Assembly (NCBI GenBank): GCA_905233795.1
Contig: CAJOFP010000306.1
Coordinates: forward strand, 1-6,298
DNA: 6,298 bases
Source of the DNA: an uncultured Oscillibacter sp.
Lineage (GTDB): Bacteria; Bacillota; Clostridia; Oscillospirales; Oscillospiraceae
Direction of reading: 5' to 3'
Shown here: one piece after another, positions 1-5,422 of the stretch
Position numbering within the stretch: the first letter of the stretch is position 1
How the letters are laid out: the number at the start of each line of letters is the position of its first letter
The notes under the pieces: generated by a model
Database searches by the model: none
The model's input: the letters and a program-made list of their open reading frames with translations, nothing else
Told to the model about the DNA's origin: nothing
Translations under genes and position numbers: made by a program

Positions 1-2
1 TA

Positions 3-143
3 CAGGGCTATCTGGAAATATCAAATACGGATTTCGCCAACGAGATGACACGCGTGATTGAGTCGCAAAGATCGTTTCAGTATATGATTCGGATGATTCA
101 GACTTCGGATGAAATTACTACGACGGTGAACAGCCTGCGTTAG
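3..143 (+). CDS. Flagellar rod/hook protein, FlgG/FlgF family (C-terminal end only)
   Basis: The gene is cut by the left edge of the window; only its last 46 codons and the TAG stop are visible. The reading is QGYLEISNTDFANEMT, then RVIESQRSFQYMIRMIQTSDE, ending in VNSLR. This is the C-terminal signature of flagellar basal-body rod and hook proteins (the GYLExSNVDxxxEMxxxIxxQRxYQ...ADE pattern), whose C-terminal helix packs with the N-terminal helix in the D0 core of the rod. FlgG, FlgF and FlgE share this end, so the member cannot be fixed from the fragment; FlgG or the FlgF/FlhO type is most likely. It lies 57 bases before cheC on the same strand with no terminator between, so it is probably in the same operon. 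Confidence 0.88.
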   Translation, partial: QGYLEISNTDFANEMTRVIESQRSFQYMIRMIQTSDEITTTVNSLR

Positions 144-176
144 ATTATATAATAATATAATATAAATAATATAATA
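144..176. repeat. A/T-only intergenic tract
   Basis: All 33 bases between the flagellar gene stop and the first G of the next ribosome-binding region are A or T, made of interleaved ATA, ATAA and TATAAT units. It is one of several such tracts in the window. TATAAT-like hexamers occur by composition alone, so I do not call a promoter here. Confidence 0.7.
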
Positions 177-200
177 GGGGAATATCGGAAAAACGGGGGA

Positions 201-857
201 ATGGCGGAGATGGAATTGAAAAAGCAGTCTCAAACGGATATTAAAAATTATGATGAGCTTTCGTCACTTGAGATTGACACGTTACGGGAGATCGGGAGTA
301 TCGGCACGGGCAACGCCGCCGCCGCGCTGTCGTCGATGTTGTCGCGCAACGTGCGGATTACGCTTCCCGAAGTGCGGATTATGGGCTATAACGAGGCTAT
401 AGAATGGATCGGCGGCCCGGAAGCGATTACAGCCGGGGTACTGGTCAAAATCAGCGGGCAGATGAACGGGATTATGCTGGCCGTACAGTCGCTGGATTTT
501 ATAAATTTAGCGCTGGGGAGTACGCTGGAAAAGCAGATTCAGGATTACAGCGAGTTGCAGGAGCTGGAGCGTTCGTGCTTGATTGAAGTCGGCAATATTA
601 TGATTTCGACGTTTATCAACGCGCTGTGCGGTCTGGCGGATTTGACGGTTGAATTGACGGTGCCGAGTTTGTCCGTGGATATGCAAGGGGCGATTTTGAC
701 TGTCCCGATGGCGGAATTTGGCGGACAGACGGATTATTTAATGACGATTGGCGCCGACTTCGTATGTGACGGACAGGCGGTTCCCTGTCATTTGTTGTTA
801 TCCCCGGATATAAGATCGTTAAATTTCCTGTTGCGCAAACTGGGCGTCATGGAATAA
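201..857 (+). CDS. cheC: CheC, CheY-P phosphatase
   Basis: CheC dephosphorylates CheY-P in the cytoplasm and binds CheD, whose deamidase activity it modulates. The 218-residue length is normal. The protein has the two pseudo-symmetric halves of the family, each with an ExxN...P motif. The second is intact: E129-V-G-N132, with P155 23 residues after the Asn. The first reads E30-I-G-S33 with P56 at the expected spacing, so the usual active-site Asn is Ser. The following GTGNAAAAL helix is conserved. Two ATGs compete: 201 directly abuts a GGGGGA (195-200), whereas 210 (Met4) sits 9 bases after it, a better Shine-Dalgarno spacing. The true protein may therefore be 215 residues. It lies between a flagellar gene and cheD. 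Confidence 0.95.
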   Translation: MAEMELKKQSQTDIKNYDELSSLEIDTLREIGSIGTGNAAAALSSMLSRNVRITLPEVRIMGYNEAIEWIGGPEAITAGVLVKISGQMNGIMLAVQSLDFINLALGSTLEKQIQDYSELQELERSCLIEVGNIMISTFINALCGLADLTVELTVPSLSVDMQGAILTVPMAEFGGQTDYLMTIGADFVCDGQAVPCHLLLSPDIRSLNFLLRKLGVME

Positions 858-931
858 AATAGATATAATAAAATTTATAATATAAAAATATGAAAATAAT
901 AAATAAAAATATAAAAAAATATAAAAAATCC
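858..931. repeat. A-rich A/T intergenic tract
   Basis: This gap between cheC and the next ribosome binding site is almost entirely A and T on the + strand, with only two G residues before the closing C, and consists of ATAAA, AATAT and poly-A runs. I see no hairpin followed by a T-run, so nothing here argues for termination between cheC and cheD. Confidence 0.65.
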
Positions 932-938
932 GGAGGGG
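932..938 (+). promoter_or_regulatory. Strong ribosome binding site GGAGGGG
   Basis: GGAGG ends 7 bases before the ATG at 944. It is the best Shine-Dalgarno sequence in the window, yet it serves a 31-codon mini-gene rather than cheD, whose ATG lies 94 bases farther on. This placement is the main reason to believe the mini-gene is translated. Confidence 0.75.
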
Positions 939-943
939 ACGCG

Positions 944-1039
944 ATGACGGGGATGAGAGCGGATATGAAGATAGATATAATAAAAATGGGCATGGAACCG
1001 GGTAAGACGGCGCGAAAGCTGGGCATGGTGCGATGTTGA
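944..1039 (+). CDS. Small 31-residue ORF overlapping the cheD start
   Basis: The reading is MTGMRADMKIDIIKMGMEPG followed by KTARKLGMVRC and a TGA stop. It has an ideal GGAGG site 7 bases upstream, and its last codons overlap the cheD start in the arrangement ATGTTGA: the cheD ATG is at 1033-1035 and this ORF's TGA at 1037-1039. cheD has only a weak GGG before its ATG, so cheD may depend on ribosomes finishing this ORF (translational coupling). Residues ADMKI match the N-terminus of CheD, and the underlying 15 bases are identical in both places. It may be a leader peptide or the remnant of a duplicated cheD 5' end. I know of no family it belongs to; function unknown. Confidence 0.5.
   Translation: MTGMRADMKIDIIKMGMEPGKTARKLGMVRC
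959..973 (+). repeat. 15-bp direct repeat, copy 1 (partner at 1072-1086)
   Basis: GCGGATATGAAGATA occurs here inside the mini-gene and again at 1072-1086 inside the cheD N-terminus. The copies are 113 bases apart and in each case encode ADMKI in the frame of the surrounding ORF. The flanking bases differ, so the exact match is limited to 15 bp. Confidence 0.8.
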
Positions 1040-1527
1040 TTAATCAGCCGCAAAAACTGACGGTCGGAATCGCGGATATGAAGATATTGCAATGGAACGG
1101 CGAACTGGTTACTTACGCGCTTGGTTCGTGTATCGGAATATGTTTATATGACCCGAATTTGAAATTAGGCGCTTTGATTCATATTATGCTGCCTTTAAAT
1201 ATGGAAGCCGGACGGAAAAACACGATGAAATACGCGGACACGGGGATTCGTGAGACGTTGCGGCAATTAGAGGCGAAAGGGGCGCGCAAACCGCGTATGA
1301 TCGCCAAAATCGCGGGCGGGGCCAAGATGTTTGAAGTCACCGAGGGGAGCAGTCTGGGCAATATCGGACAGCGCAATATAGAAAGCGTGCGGATGAATTT
1401 AAAACGCGAAGGCGTGCGGATCGCGGCGGAAAACGTGGGCGGCTCCGTGGCGCGGACGCTGTCGTTTTTCCCGGAAACGGGCGAAGGCCAAATTCGGGCT
1501 TACGGTCAGCCGTTGATTATTTTATAA
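1033..1527 (+). CDS. cheD: CheD, chemoreceptor glutamine deamidase
   Basis: CheD hydrolyses specific glutamine side chains of methyl-accepting chemotaxis proteins to glutamate, setting receptor activity, and forms a complex with CheC. The 164-residue protein has the family layout: VGIADMK near the N-terminus, then VTYALGSCIGICLYD holding the catalytic Cys33 and the conserved Thr27 six residues before it, then GALIHIMLP with catalytic His50. Later come KYADTGI, the IAGGAKMF motif and NIGQRN. The C-terminus is complete. The ATG at 1033 is the only usable start, because the frame is closed by a TAA at 1003-1005. It has a weak GGG 9 bases upstream and overlaps the preceding mini-gene by 7 bases, suggesting coupled translation. 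It is very likely co-transcribed with cheC and cheV. Confidence 0.96.
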   Translation: MLINQPQKLTVGIADMKILQWNGELVTYALGSCIGICLYDPNLKLGALIHIMLPLNMEAGRKNTMKYADTGIRETLRQLEAKGARKPRMIAKIAGGAKMFEVTEGSSLGNIGQRNIESVRMNLKREGVRIAAENVGGSVARTLSFFPETGEGQIRAYGQPLIIL

Positions 1528-1611
1528 GAAAATATTATAATAATATATATAATATAATCAGCGAAAGAGATAAAAAAATAAATATAACGGGATGATGATA
1601 TTTTCGGAAGC
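1528..1611. other. A/T-rich gap between cheD and cheV
   Basis: The stretch begins with about 30 bases of pure A/T alternation after the cheD stop and continues with A-rich sequence. No terminator hairpin is visible. The cheV ribosome binding site, AAGGGGGA at 1613-1620, follows it, 11 bases before the ATG. Confidence 0.6.
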
Positions 1612-1631
1612 GAAGGGGGATTTATAATATT

Positions 1632-2420
1632 ATGGCGGATAAAAATGATAAAAATGAAATCCTGCTGGAATCGGGGACGAATGAAATTGAAATCATGGAG
1701 TTCACGGTCGCGGGGAATCTGTACGGGATTAACGTGGCGAAAGTGGACGAGATCATGCTTTCGCAACCCGTAAAAGACATGCCGCACACAAACCCGTCAG
1801 TGGAGGGCATTTTCCGTCCCCGCGATACGGTGATTACGGTGATCAATCTGCCCCGTTATCTGGGCCATGAGTGCGAAAATCAGGAGAAAGATTTATTTAT
1901 TATCACGAATTTCAATCAAATGAATATCGCGTTCCGGGTTCATACGGTGATTGGGATTTCCAGAATCTCGTGGACGGCGATTCAGAAGCCGGATAAAGCG
2001 ATCAGCGGTTCCGGAGAATCGGTGGCGACGGGAATCGCGCATTGCAACGGCGAATTGGTCACGATTTTGGACTTTGAGAGAATTATAGCCGAAATCGCGC
2101 CGGAAACCAGCATTCAAATGGATGAGATTGACCGGCTCGGCCCCAGACAGCGGGTGCAGAAGCCTATAGTCATGGCGGAAGACTCGGCGTTATTGGCGAA
2201 AATGATTCAGGACGCGTTGACGAAAGCCGGCTATACGAATCTGCGGCATTTCTCGAACGGTCTGGAACTGTGGGAATATCTCACGCGTCTGAAGAAAAAC
2301 GATTCGGTTCAGGAGAACGTGTCGCTGATTATCACGGATATTGAAATGCCGCAAATGGACGGGCATAGACTGACGAAACTGGTCAAAGACGATCCCAAAC
2401 TGCGAGCTGGGCGCGGATGA
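1632..2420 (+). CDS. cheV: CheV, CheW-receiver coupling protein; frame broken in the receiver domain
   Basis: CheV couples chemoreceptors to CheA through an N-terminal CheW-like domain and tunes this coupling by phosphorylation of its C-terminal receiver. Residues about 18-165 are the CheW-like domain (MEFTVAGNLYGINVAKVDEI, GIFRPRDTVITVINL, GELVTILDFE). The receiver starts near residue 178 with the acidic residues E183-D184 in VMAEDS and the phospho-acceptor D236 in ITDIEMPQMDG. Homology runs to DDPKLR (residue 258), then four unrelated residues and a TGA. The expected next segment, a PVVIFSS-type beta-strand 4 with its Ser/Thr and the following helix, is absent. The remaining conserved tail lies immediately downstream in another frame (2401-2490). 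The product would be 262 residues against about 300 for the family, with a defective receiver. Start: ATG 1632, with AAGGGGGA 11 bases upstream. Confidence 0.93.
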   Translation: MADKNDKNEILLESGTNEIEIMEFTVAGNLYGINVAKVDEIMLSQPVKDMPHTNPSVEGIFRPRDTVITVINLPRYLGHECENQEKDLFIITNFNQMNIAFRVHTVIGISRISWTAIQKPDKAISGSGESVATGIAHCNGELVTILDFERIIAEIAPETSIQMDEIDRLGPRQRVQKPIVMAEDSALLAKMIQDALTKAGYTNLRHFSNGLELWEYLTRLKKNDSVQENVSLIITDIEMPQMDGHRLTKLVKDDPKLRAGRG

Positions 2421-2490
2421 ACAGCTCAGCAAGCCGGAAATCGGGCATTTAGTCGCCGTGATTGACAGATTGCTGGAAGAAAAAGAATAA
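2401..2490 (+). pseudogene. cheV: Out-of-frame C-terminal remnant of cheV
   Basis: Read from 2401 in a different frame from the main cheV ORF, these bases give CELGADEQLSKPEIGHLVAV followed by IDRLLEEKE and TAA. This is the usual end of a CheV receiver: LGAD-x-QLSKPEI contains the conserved Lys of beta-strand 5, followed by helix 5. Rejoining it to the upstream part needs restoration of roughly 60 bases, with a length equal to 2 modulo 3. It has no start codon or ribosome binding site of its own, so it is not an independent gene. Either the gene has suffered a small deletion or the sequence has lost bases in assembly. Confidence 0.85.
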
Positions 2491-2506
2491 AATAAAATAA
2501 AATAAA
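2488..2506. repeat. TAAAA tandem microsatellite
   Basis: Three TAAAA units and a partial fourth begin exactly at the TAA stop of the cheV remnant. This is another instance of A/T simple sequence at a gene end in this window. Confidence 0.75.
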
Positions 2507-2518
2507 TATAAAATCGCG

Positions 2519-2605
2519 TCCCTGTCCCCTTTTCTGATGATTAAAATTAAATTAATTAATTTAATTAAAATTTTAATGAAAATTATCGGAAAGGGGGAAC
2601 GGGGA
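2519..2605. repeat. Large intergenic hairpin with A/T-palindromic loop
   Basis: The pyrimidine-rich arm at 2519-2534 (TCCCTGTCCCCTTTTC) can pair with the purine-rich arm at 2589-2605 (GAAAGGGGGAACGGGGA) over 16 base pairs, with two G-T pairs and one bulged A. The 54-base loop is nearly all A/T. It contains a perfect 22-bp palindrome (2545-2566) and an overlapping 14-bp palindrome (2564-2577), which could form an inner stem. No T-run follows on the + strand, so it is not a standard terminator. It lies between the cheV remnant and the transglutaminase gene and may be an RNA structural element in that gene's leader or a small non-coding repeat. Confidence 0.6.
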
Positions 2606-2657
2606 AATATTATATAATAATAAATATAATAAAAATAAAAGGGGGCGGGGCGGATTC

Positions 2658-4811
2658 ATGCGCCGCGTGGAAATATGCGTACACCGGGAACAAAGCGCGC
2701 CGTTATCCGCCGCGCATTTGTTATTTTTATTATCGGGAATCTGGAGCCTGTTATTATTTTTATCCGGCGCGCCGCCGTTTGATTTTCCGACATGGCCGGT
2801 CTTGTTATGCGGCGGATTGTCGGGTTTTGTCTTATGGCTGCTGGGACGTAAAAACTGGAACGCGTCTGTCCGCGCCATGCTGATTTTTATCGCCGCGTGG
2901 CTGATTTGCTTTTTTTTCCTGCGCGGCGTAATCCGGGGACAGATCGCCGCGTGTATGATCGCGTTTTTCGGCGGACAAACGGCGCCGGTAAAATTCACGG
3001 AGACGGCGTGTATGCTGGCGGCTTTGATCTCTTGGATGATTTTTACGCTGGAATACGCGCTGGAAAGTCATTTGATTCCGTGGCTGGCGACGACGGCGGC
3101 GGCGCTGGCGGGGCCGTCGATTGGAATCCGGCCCACAGTGGAATCGATTGTCATGGCGTTTATATTTCAAATTTCGTTTTGGACCATGCACGAGGCGGGA
3201 CTGCGTCAAAGCCGTTCGGATTTTCCGTTGCGAAACCGGAGCCGCGTGACTTCCATGGCGGCTTTCAGCGTCACGGGACTGCTGGCGGCGGCATGTCTGA
3301 TCGCCGCGCCGCTGGCGTCGCGGGATTCGGATAAAATTTACGAACCGGTTTATAAACTGGAAAGCGCGTTTCATTCCGTATTGGCGCGGATAACGGGACG
3401 CGTGGCGCGTTCGGATTCTGAAGGGATAATCAATCGCGGAAACCGGGTTCCCGTCGGCGCGGTACAGCTGATTTTAAAATCAGATCAATCGCCGACGCAA
3501 CCGGTTTATCTGCGCGGATTCAGCGGCGGGGATTATACCGGCGGCGCGTGGGAACGCGCCGATGACGACGCGATTTTTTATCGTATCGCCGAAAATTTAA
3601 ATAATAATTTAAATTATTATTCAGGCTTCCGGGAAGAATATAATAATATACCGGATGAGATATTCAATTTAAAACGCCGCGTCGCCGGGACGTTTTATAC
3701 GATGTATTTCGGCTTAAACGCCCAGATTCAGGACGCGCCGGAGCCGATTTCTCTATGGATTTCGCATACGGACGGCCATTATCGCAATTTATACGCGCCG
3801 TATTACGGCTGGCGCGACTCAAGCTATGACGGCGAGGGTTATTTATGCCAATTTTACGAGCAAAACGATATGCGCATTGACTGGGATTCCACTCCGGAAA
3901 TATTTAATTTCGACTGGTTTCGCCAAGTACGCGACAGCTATATAAAAGAAACGCAAGAGCAATATACCCGCGTCCCGGAAGAAATATTGCCCCGTTTGAA
4001 CGCTTTATGCCGTGAATTTTTAAATAATAATAAAAATAATACTATCACGCCGGAGGAAGTGACGGCGTTTGTGTTATACACCCTGCAAAGTAAAGCCGAA
4101 TATTCCCTCACGCCCGGCTGGATTCCGTGGAATCAGGAGCCCGTGGAATATTTTTTATTTGAAAACGGACGCGGATATTGTCAGCATTTCGCGGCGGCGG
4201 CGTGTTTGCTCTATCGTTTATGCGGCGTCCCGGCCCGGTACGCGACCGGTTATGTCGCTTGGCCGGAACAGTTTCAGACATTTCTGGATTTTCAGGAAGT
4301 TCAGGATTTAAATTCCGGTCTGATCCCTCCGCGTGATTATCATGACATATTCGACGCGTCGCCGGATGATTTTACGCCGCGTGTATATCAACGCGCCGTC
4401 TTGACGGACGCGTCCGCCCACGCGTGGGTTGAGATATTTTTACCGGATTACGGCTGGACGCCTGTGGAAGTCACGCCGTCTTCAGACGGGACGATCTCGG
4501 CGTCTTGGCCCGGTCTGGACGGCGACGCCGTGCGCGATTTTCTAACCGCTTTGCGCAAATCCGCGCCGAATTTATCCCGGAACGCGCAAAATAATTTCAA
4601 TTCCGGCACTTCTGATTCTCTTATCCTGTCTTTTTTTACCCGTTTCAATCGCGCCGATTTAAAAAAATATTTTACCCGCGCCGGACTTGTTATTTTAATT
4701 TTATGCCCGGTCTGCGCGTGTTTGTTTTATTATCTCCGCCGCGAACGACGAAAACGCGCTTCCTGCCGCGCCGTTCCATGCTTCGCTTCGCCGGATTTTA
4801 TAATAATTTAG
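2658..4811 (+). CDS. Membrane transglutaminase-like protein (TgpA-like), C-terminal tail frameshifted
   Basis: This is a multi-pass membrane protein with an extracytoplasmic transglutaminase-like (papain-fold) domain; the cellular substrate is unknown. Seven hydrophobic segments lie within residues 15-220 and an eighth near 675-695. Between them is the transglutaminase core: GRGYCQHFAAAACLLYRLCGVPARYATGYV with nucleophile Cys508, then DASAHAWVEIFLPDYGWTPVEVTPS with His588 and Asp597. All three catalytic residues are present. Loops hold Asn-rich stretches encoded by A/T-only DNA (around 315-322 and in the FLNNNKNNTITPEE segment). After the last membrane segment and RRERRKRA, the frame runs into about 15 unrelated residues, while the conserved family tail is found in another frame (to 5083). 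The likely ribosome binding sequence is the G-rich stretch at 2641-2653. Genes of this type often neighbour MoxR and DUF58 genes, which are not visible here. Confidence 0.88.
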   Translation: MRRVEICVHREQSAPLSAAHLLFLLSGIWSLLLFLSGAPPFDFPTWPVLLCGGLSGFVLWLLGRKNWNASVRAMLIFIAAWLICFFFLRGVIRGQIAACMIAFFGGQTAPVKFTETACMLAALISWMIFTLEYALESHLIPWLATTAAALAGPSIGIRPTVESIVMAFIFQISFWTMHEAGLRQSRSDFPLRNRSRVTSMAAFSVTGLLAAACLIAAPLASRDSDKIYEPVYKLESAFHSVLARITGRVARSDSEGIINRGNRVPVGAVQLILKSDQSPTQPVYLRGFSGGDYTGGAWERADDDAIFYRIAENLNNNLNYYSGFREEYNNIPDEIFNLKRRVAGTFYTMYFGLNAQIQDAPEPISLWISHTDGHYRNLYAPYYGWRDSSYDGEGYLCQFYEQNDMRIDWDSTPEIFNFDWFRQVRDSYIKETQEQYTRVPEEILPRLNALCREFLNNNKNNTITPEEVTAFVLYTLQSKAEYSLTPGWIPWNQEPVEYFLFENGRGYCQHFAAAACLLYRLCGVPARYATGYVAWPEQFQTFLDFQEVQDLNSGLIPPRDYHDIFDASPDDFTPRVYQRAVLTDASAHAWVEIFLPDYGWTPVEVTPSSDGTISASWPGLDGDAVRDFLTALRKSAPNLSRNAQNNFNSGTSDSLILSFFTRFNRADLKKYFTRAGLVILILCPVCACLFYYLRRERRKRASCRAVPCFASPDFIII
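3600..3621. repeat. 22-bp perfect A/T palindrome inside a coding region
   Basis: The arms AATAATAATTT and AAATTATTATT meet head to head between 3610 and 3611. In the transglutaminase frame they encode NNNLNYY and the first base of a Ser codon, in a loop between domains. It has the same length and base content as the intergenic palindrome at 2545-2566, though a different sequence. Confidence 0.8.
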
Positions 4812-5083
4812 ATAATTTAAATAATTTTGACGAGTTTCAGGAAGAGAATTTCCCGGAAAAATTATCGCAAATGATCCCGGAGATTAATCTATCCGATTCG
4901 CGCCGCTTTTTCGAGACGGTTCAAATGGCGGCTTACGGTTCGCCGGAAAGTCTGACGGATGAGCAAAAACAAAATAATGACGCCTTCGCCCGTCGGATTT
5001 ATGACCGCGCCGCCCGTTCTGTCGCGTCCGGGATTCGTCCGCGCTGGTGGAAGCGGCCTTTATTTCAATATTTATTTTTATAA
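4703..5083 (+). pseudogene. Out-of-frame C-terminal tail of the transglutaminase-like protein
   Basis: This open stretch is in another frame from the preceding gene. Its first part (4703 to about 4750) only shadows the last membrane segment. From about 4754 it reads like the missing cytoplasmic tail: RFAGFYNN, then FPEKLSQMIPEINLSDSRRF, LTDEQKQNNDAFARRIYDRA and finally RPRWWKRPLFQYLFL. From memory, a WWKR-x-x-x-x-YL ending is typical of clostridial proteins of this family. Adding one base anywhere between about 4741 and 4811, for example in the AAAA at 4750-4753, joins the two frames into a protein of about 808 residues. The internal ATG at 4778 has no ribosome binding site, so independent translation is unlikely. 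Confidence 0.75.
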
Positions 5084-5101
5084 TTTTTATAATTTTTATA
5101 A
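5075..5101 (+). repeat. Three tandem 9-bp TTTTTATAA units over a stop codon
   Basis: TTTTTATAA occurs three times in perfect tandem. In the frame of the transglutaminase tail each unit reads Phe-Leu-stop, so the true stop at 5081-5083 is followed by two further in-frame stops. Copy-number change would not alter the protein. Confidence 0.85.
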
Positions 5102-5121
5102 CGCTAATAAAATTTAAAACG

Positions 5122-5148
5122 CCCCCGGCGCGTCTGACGCGGCGGGGG
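5122..5148 (-). terminator. GC-rich hairpin, second minus-strand terminator
   Basis: CCCCCG at 5122-5127 pairs with CGGGGG at 5143-5148. After one G-G mismatch, CGCG (5129-5132) pairs with CGCG (5138-5141) around a TCTGA loop. On the minus strand it is followed by CGTTTTAAATTTTATT, a T-rich tail. On the + strand it is followed by ATAAAAAAA, so it is less convincing as the terminator of the transglutaminase gene, though a bidirectional role is possible. Confidence 0.6.
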
Positions 5149-5150
5149 AT

Positions 5151-5217
5151 AAAAAAACGGAAACGCGCCCCCAACATCGAAAGGAGTGAAACTCCAAAGG
5201 GTACGCGTTTCCGTTTT
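5151..5217 (-). terminator. Long hairpin terminator with T-run, minus strand
   Basis: AAAACGGAAACGCG (5154-5167) and CGCGTTTCCGTTTT (5204-5217) are a perfect 14-bp inverted repeat. The stem can extend through CCC/GGG past a TA bulge. The loop holds a small hairpin, GGAGT-GAA-ACTCC (5183-5195). On the minus strand the stem ends in seven T residues (complement of 5151-5157), the standard form of an intrinsic terminator. On the + strand only four Ts follow, all inside the stem. Confidence 0.72.
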
Positions 5218-5416
5218 GCGTATCAGCCGGACGGTAACAATTCACAAAAGAAAATAATTCGCGTAATCCATACCCGGCTTACGAACAAGACAAATATATG
5301 GGTATAATAGCCCCGCGGTCTGGAGATCAAACTCCAGTGCGTTGAGCAATATTACTACTCGGCGTAGGGTAACGGGTGTTTGCGCCACCTGTCTCCCGCC
5401 GCTCTTTATATTTCTT
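5151..5416 (-). ncRNA. Candidate structured non-coding RNA of unknown family
   Basis: A minus-strand transcript of about 265 nt is bounded by an extended -10 promoter (5423-5451) and the T-run terminator. Its first 110 nt could form a multi-branched fold. A closing GCGG/CCGC pairing would bring 5398-5402 near 5314-5319. Inside it lie a GGCG...CGCC arm (about 5361-5387), a weak GAG...CTC arm (5344-5360) and a perfect hairpin CTGGAG-TTTGAT-CTCCAG (5319-5336). Farther on, AGCCGG pairs with CCGGCT across 5225-5279. I compared it by eye with tRNA, tmRNA, SRP RNA, RNase P and common riboswitches without a match, and could not judge 6S RNA. The + strand also has a TATAAT (5303-5308) with a poor -35 (TTACGA, 18-bp spacer), so a + strand RNA of about 100 nt remains possible. 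No supported protein ORF lies here. Confidence 0.4.
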
Positions 5417-5422
5417 GATTTT

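Noticed and set aside
985..1039. Frameshift joining the mini-gene to cheD
   Set aside because: The cheD frame is closed by TAA at 1003-1005, no slippery heptamer is present after it, and CheD already has a full-length N-terminus from 1033.
847..1092. Minus-strand ORF of 81 codons across the cheC-cheD gap
   Set aside because: Its Phe/Ile/Tyr-rich product is the reverse reading of an A/T tract and overlaps cheD.
1592..1627. Tiny 11-residue ORF (MMIFSEAKGDL) before cheV
   Set aside because: It has no good ribosome binding site and overlaps the cheV one; too short to support.
2641..2653. G-quadruplex at the transglutaminase start
   Set aside because: There are only two full G-runs and one GG; it is better read as a G-rich ribosome-binding stretch.
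2832..3374. Minus-strand ORF of 180 codons
   Set aside because: It lies opposite the transglutaminase gene's membrane region and gives an Arg/Gln/His-rich product with no recognisable motif. It is the expected shadow of GC-biased codons.
4741..4760. Programmed -1 frameshift in the transglutaminase gene
   Set aside because: The only run is AAAA in CGA-AAA-CGC. There is no A-AAA-AAG-type heptamer and no evident downstream stimulator, so an indel is the simpler explanation.
5340..5385. TPP-riboswitch-like GGCGTAGGGTAA on the + strand
   Set aside because: Only this short string resembles the TPP element; the CTGAGA and CTGAT parts are missing, and no thiamine gene follows.
5311..5400. tRNA gene
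   Set aside because: GGAGATCAAACTCC recalls a T-arm, but its loop is 6 bases when paired fully, and no matching acceptor, D-arm or anticodon arm can be built.
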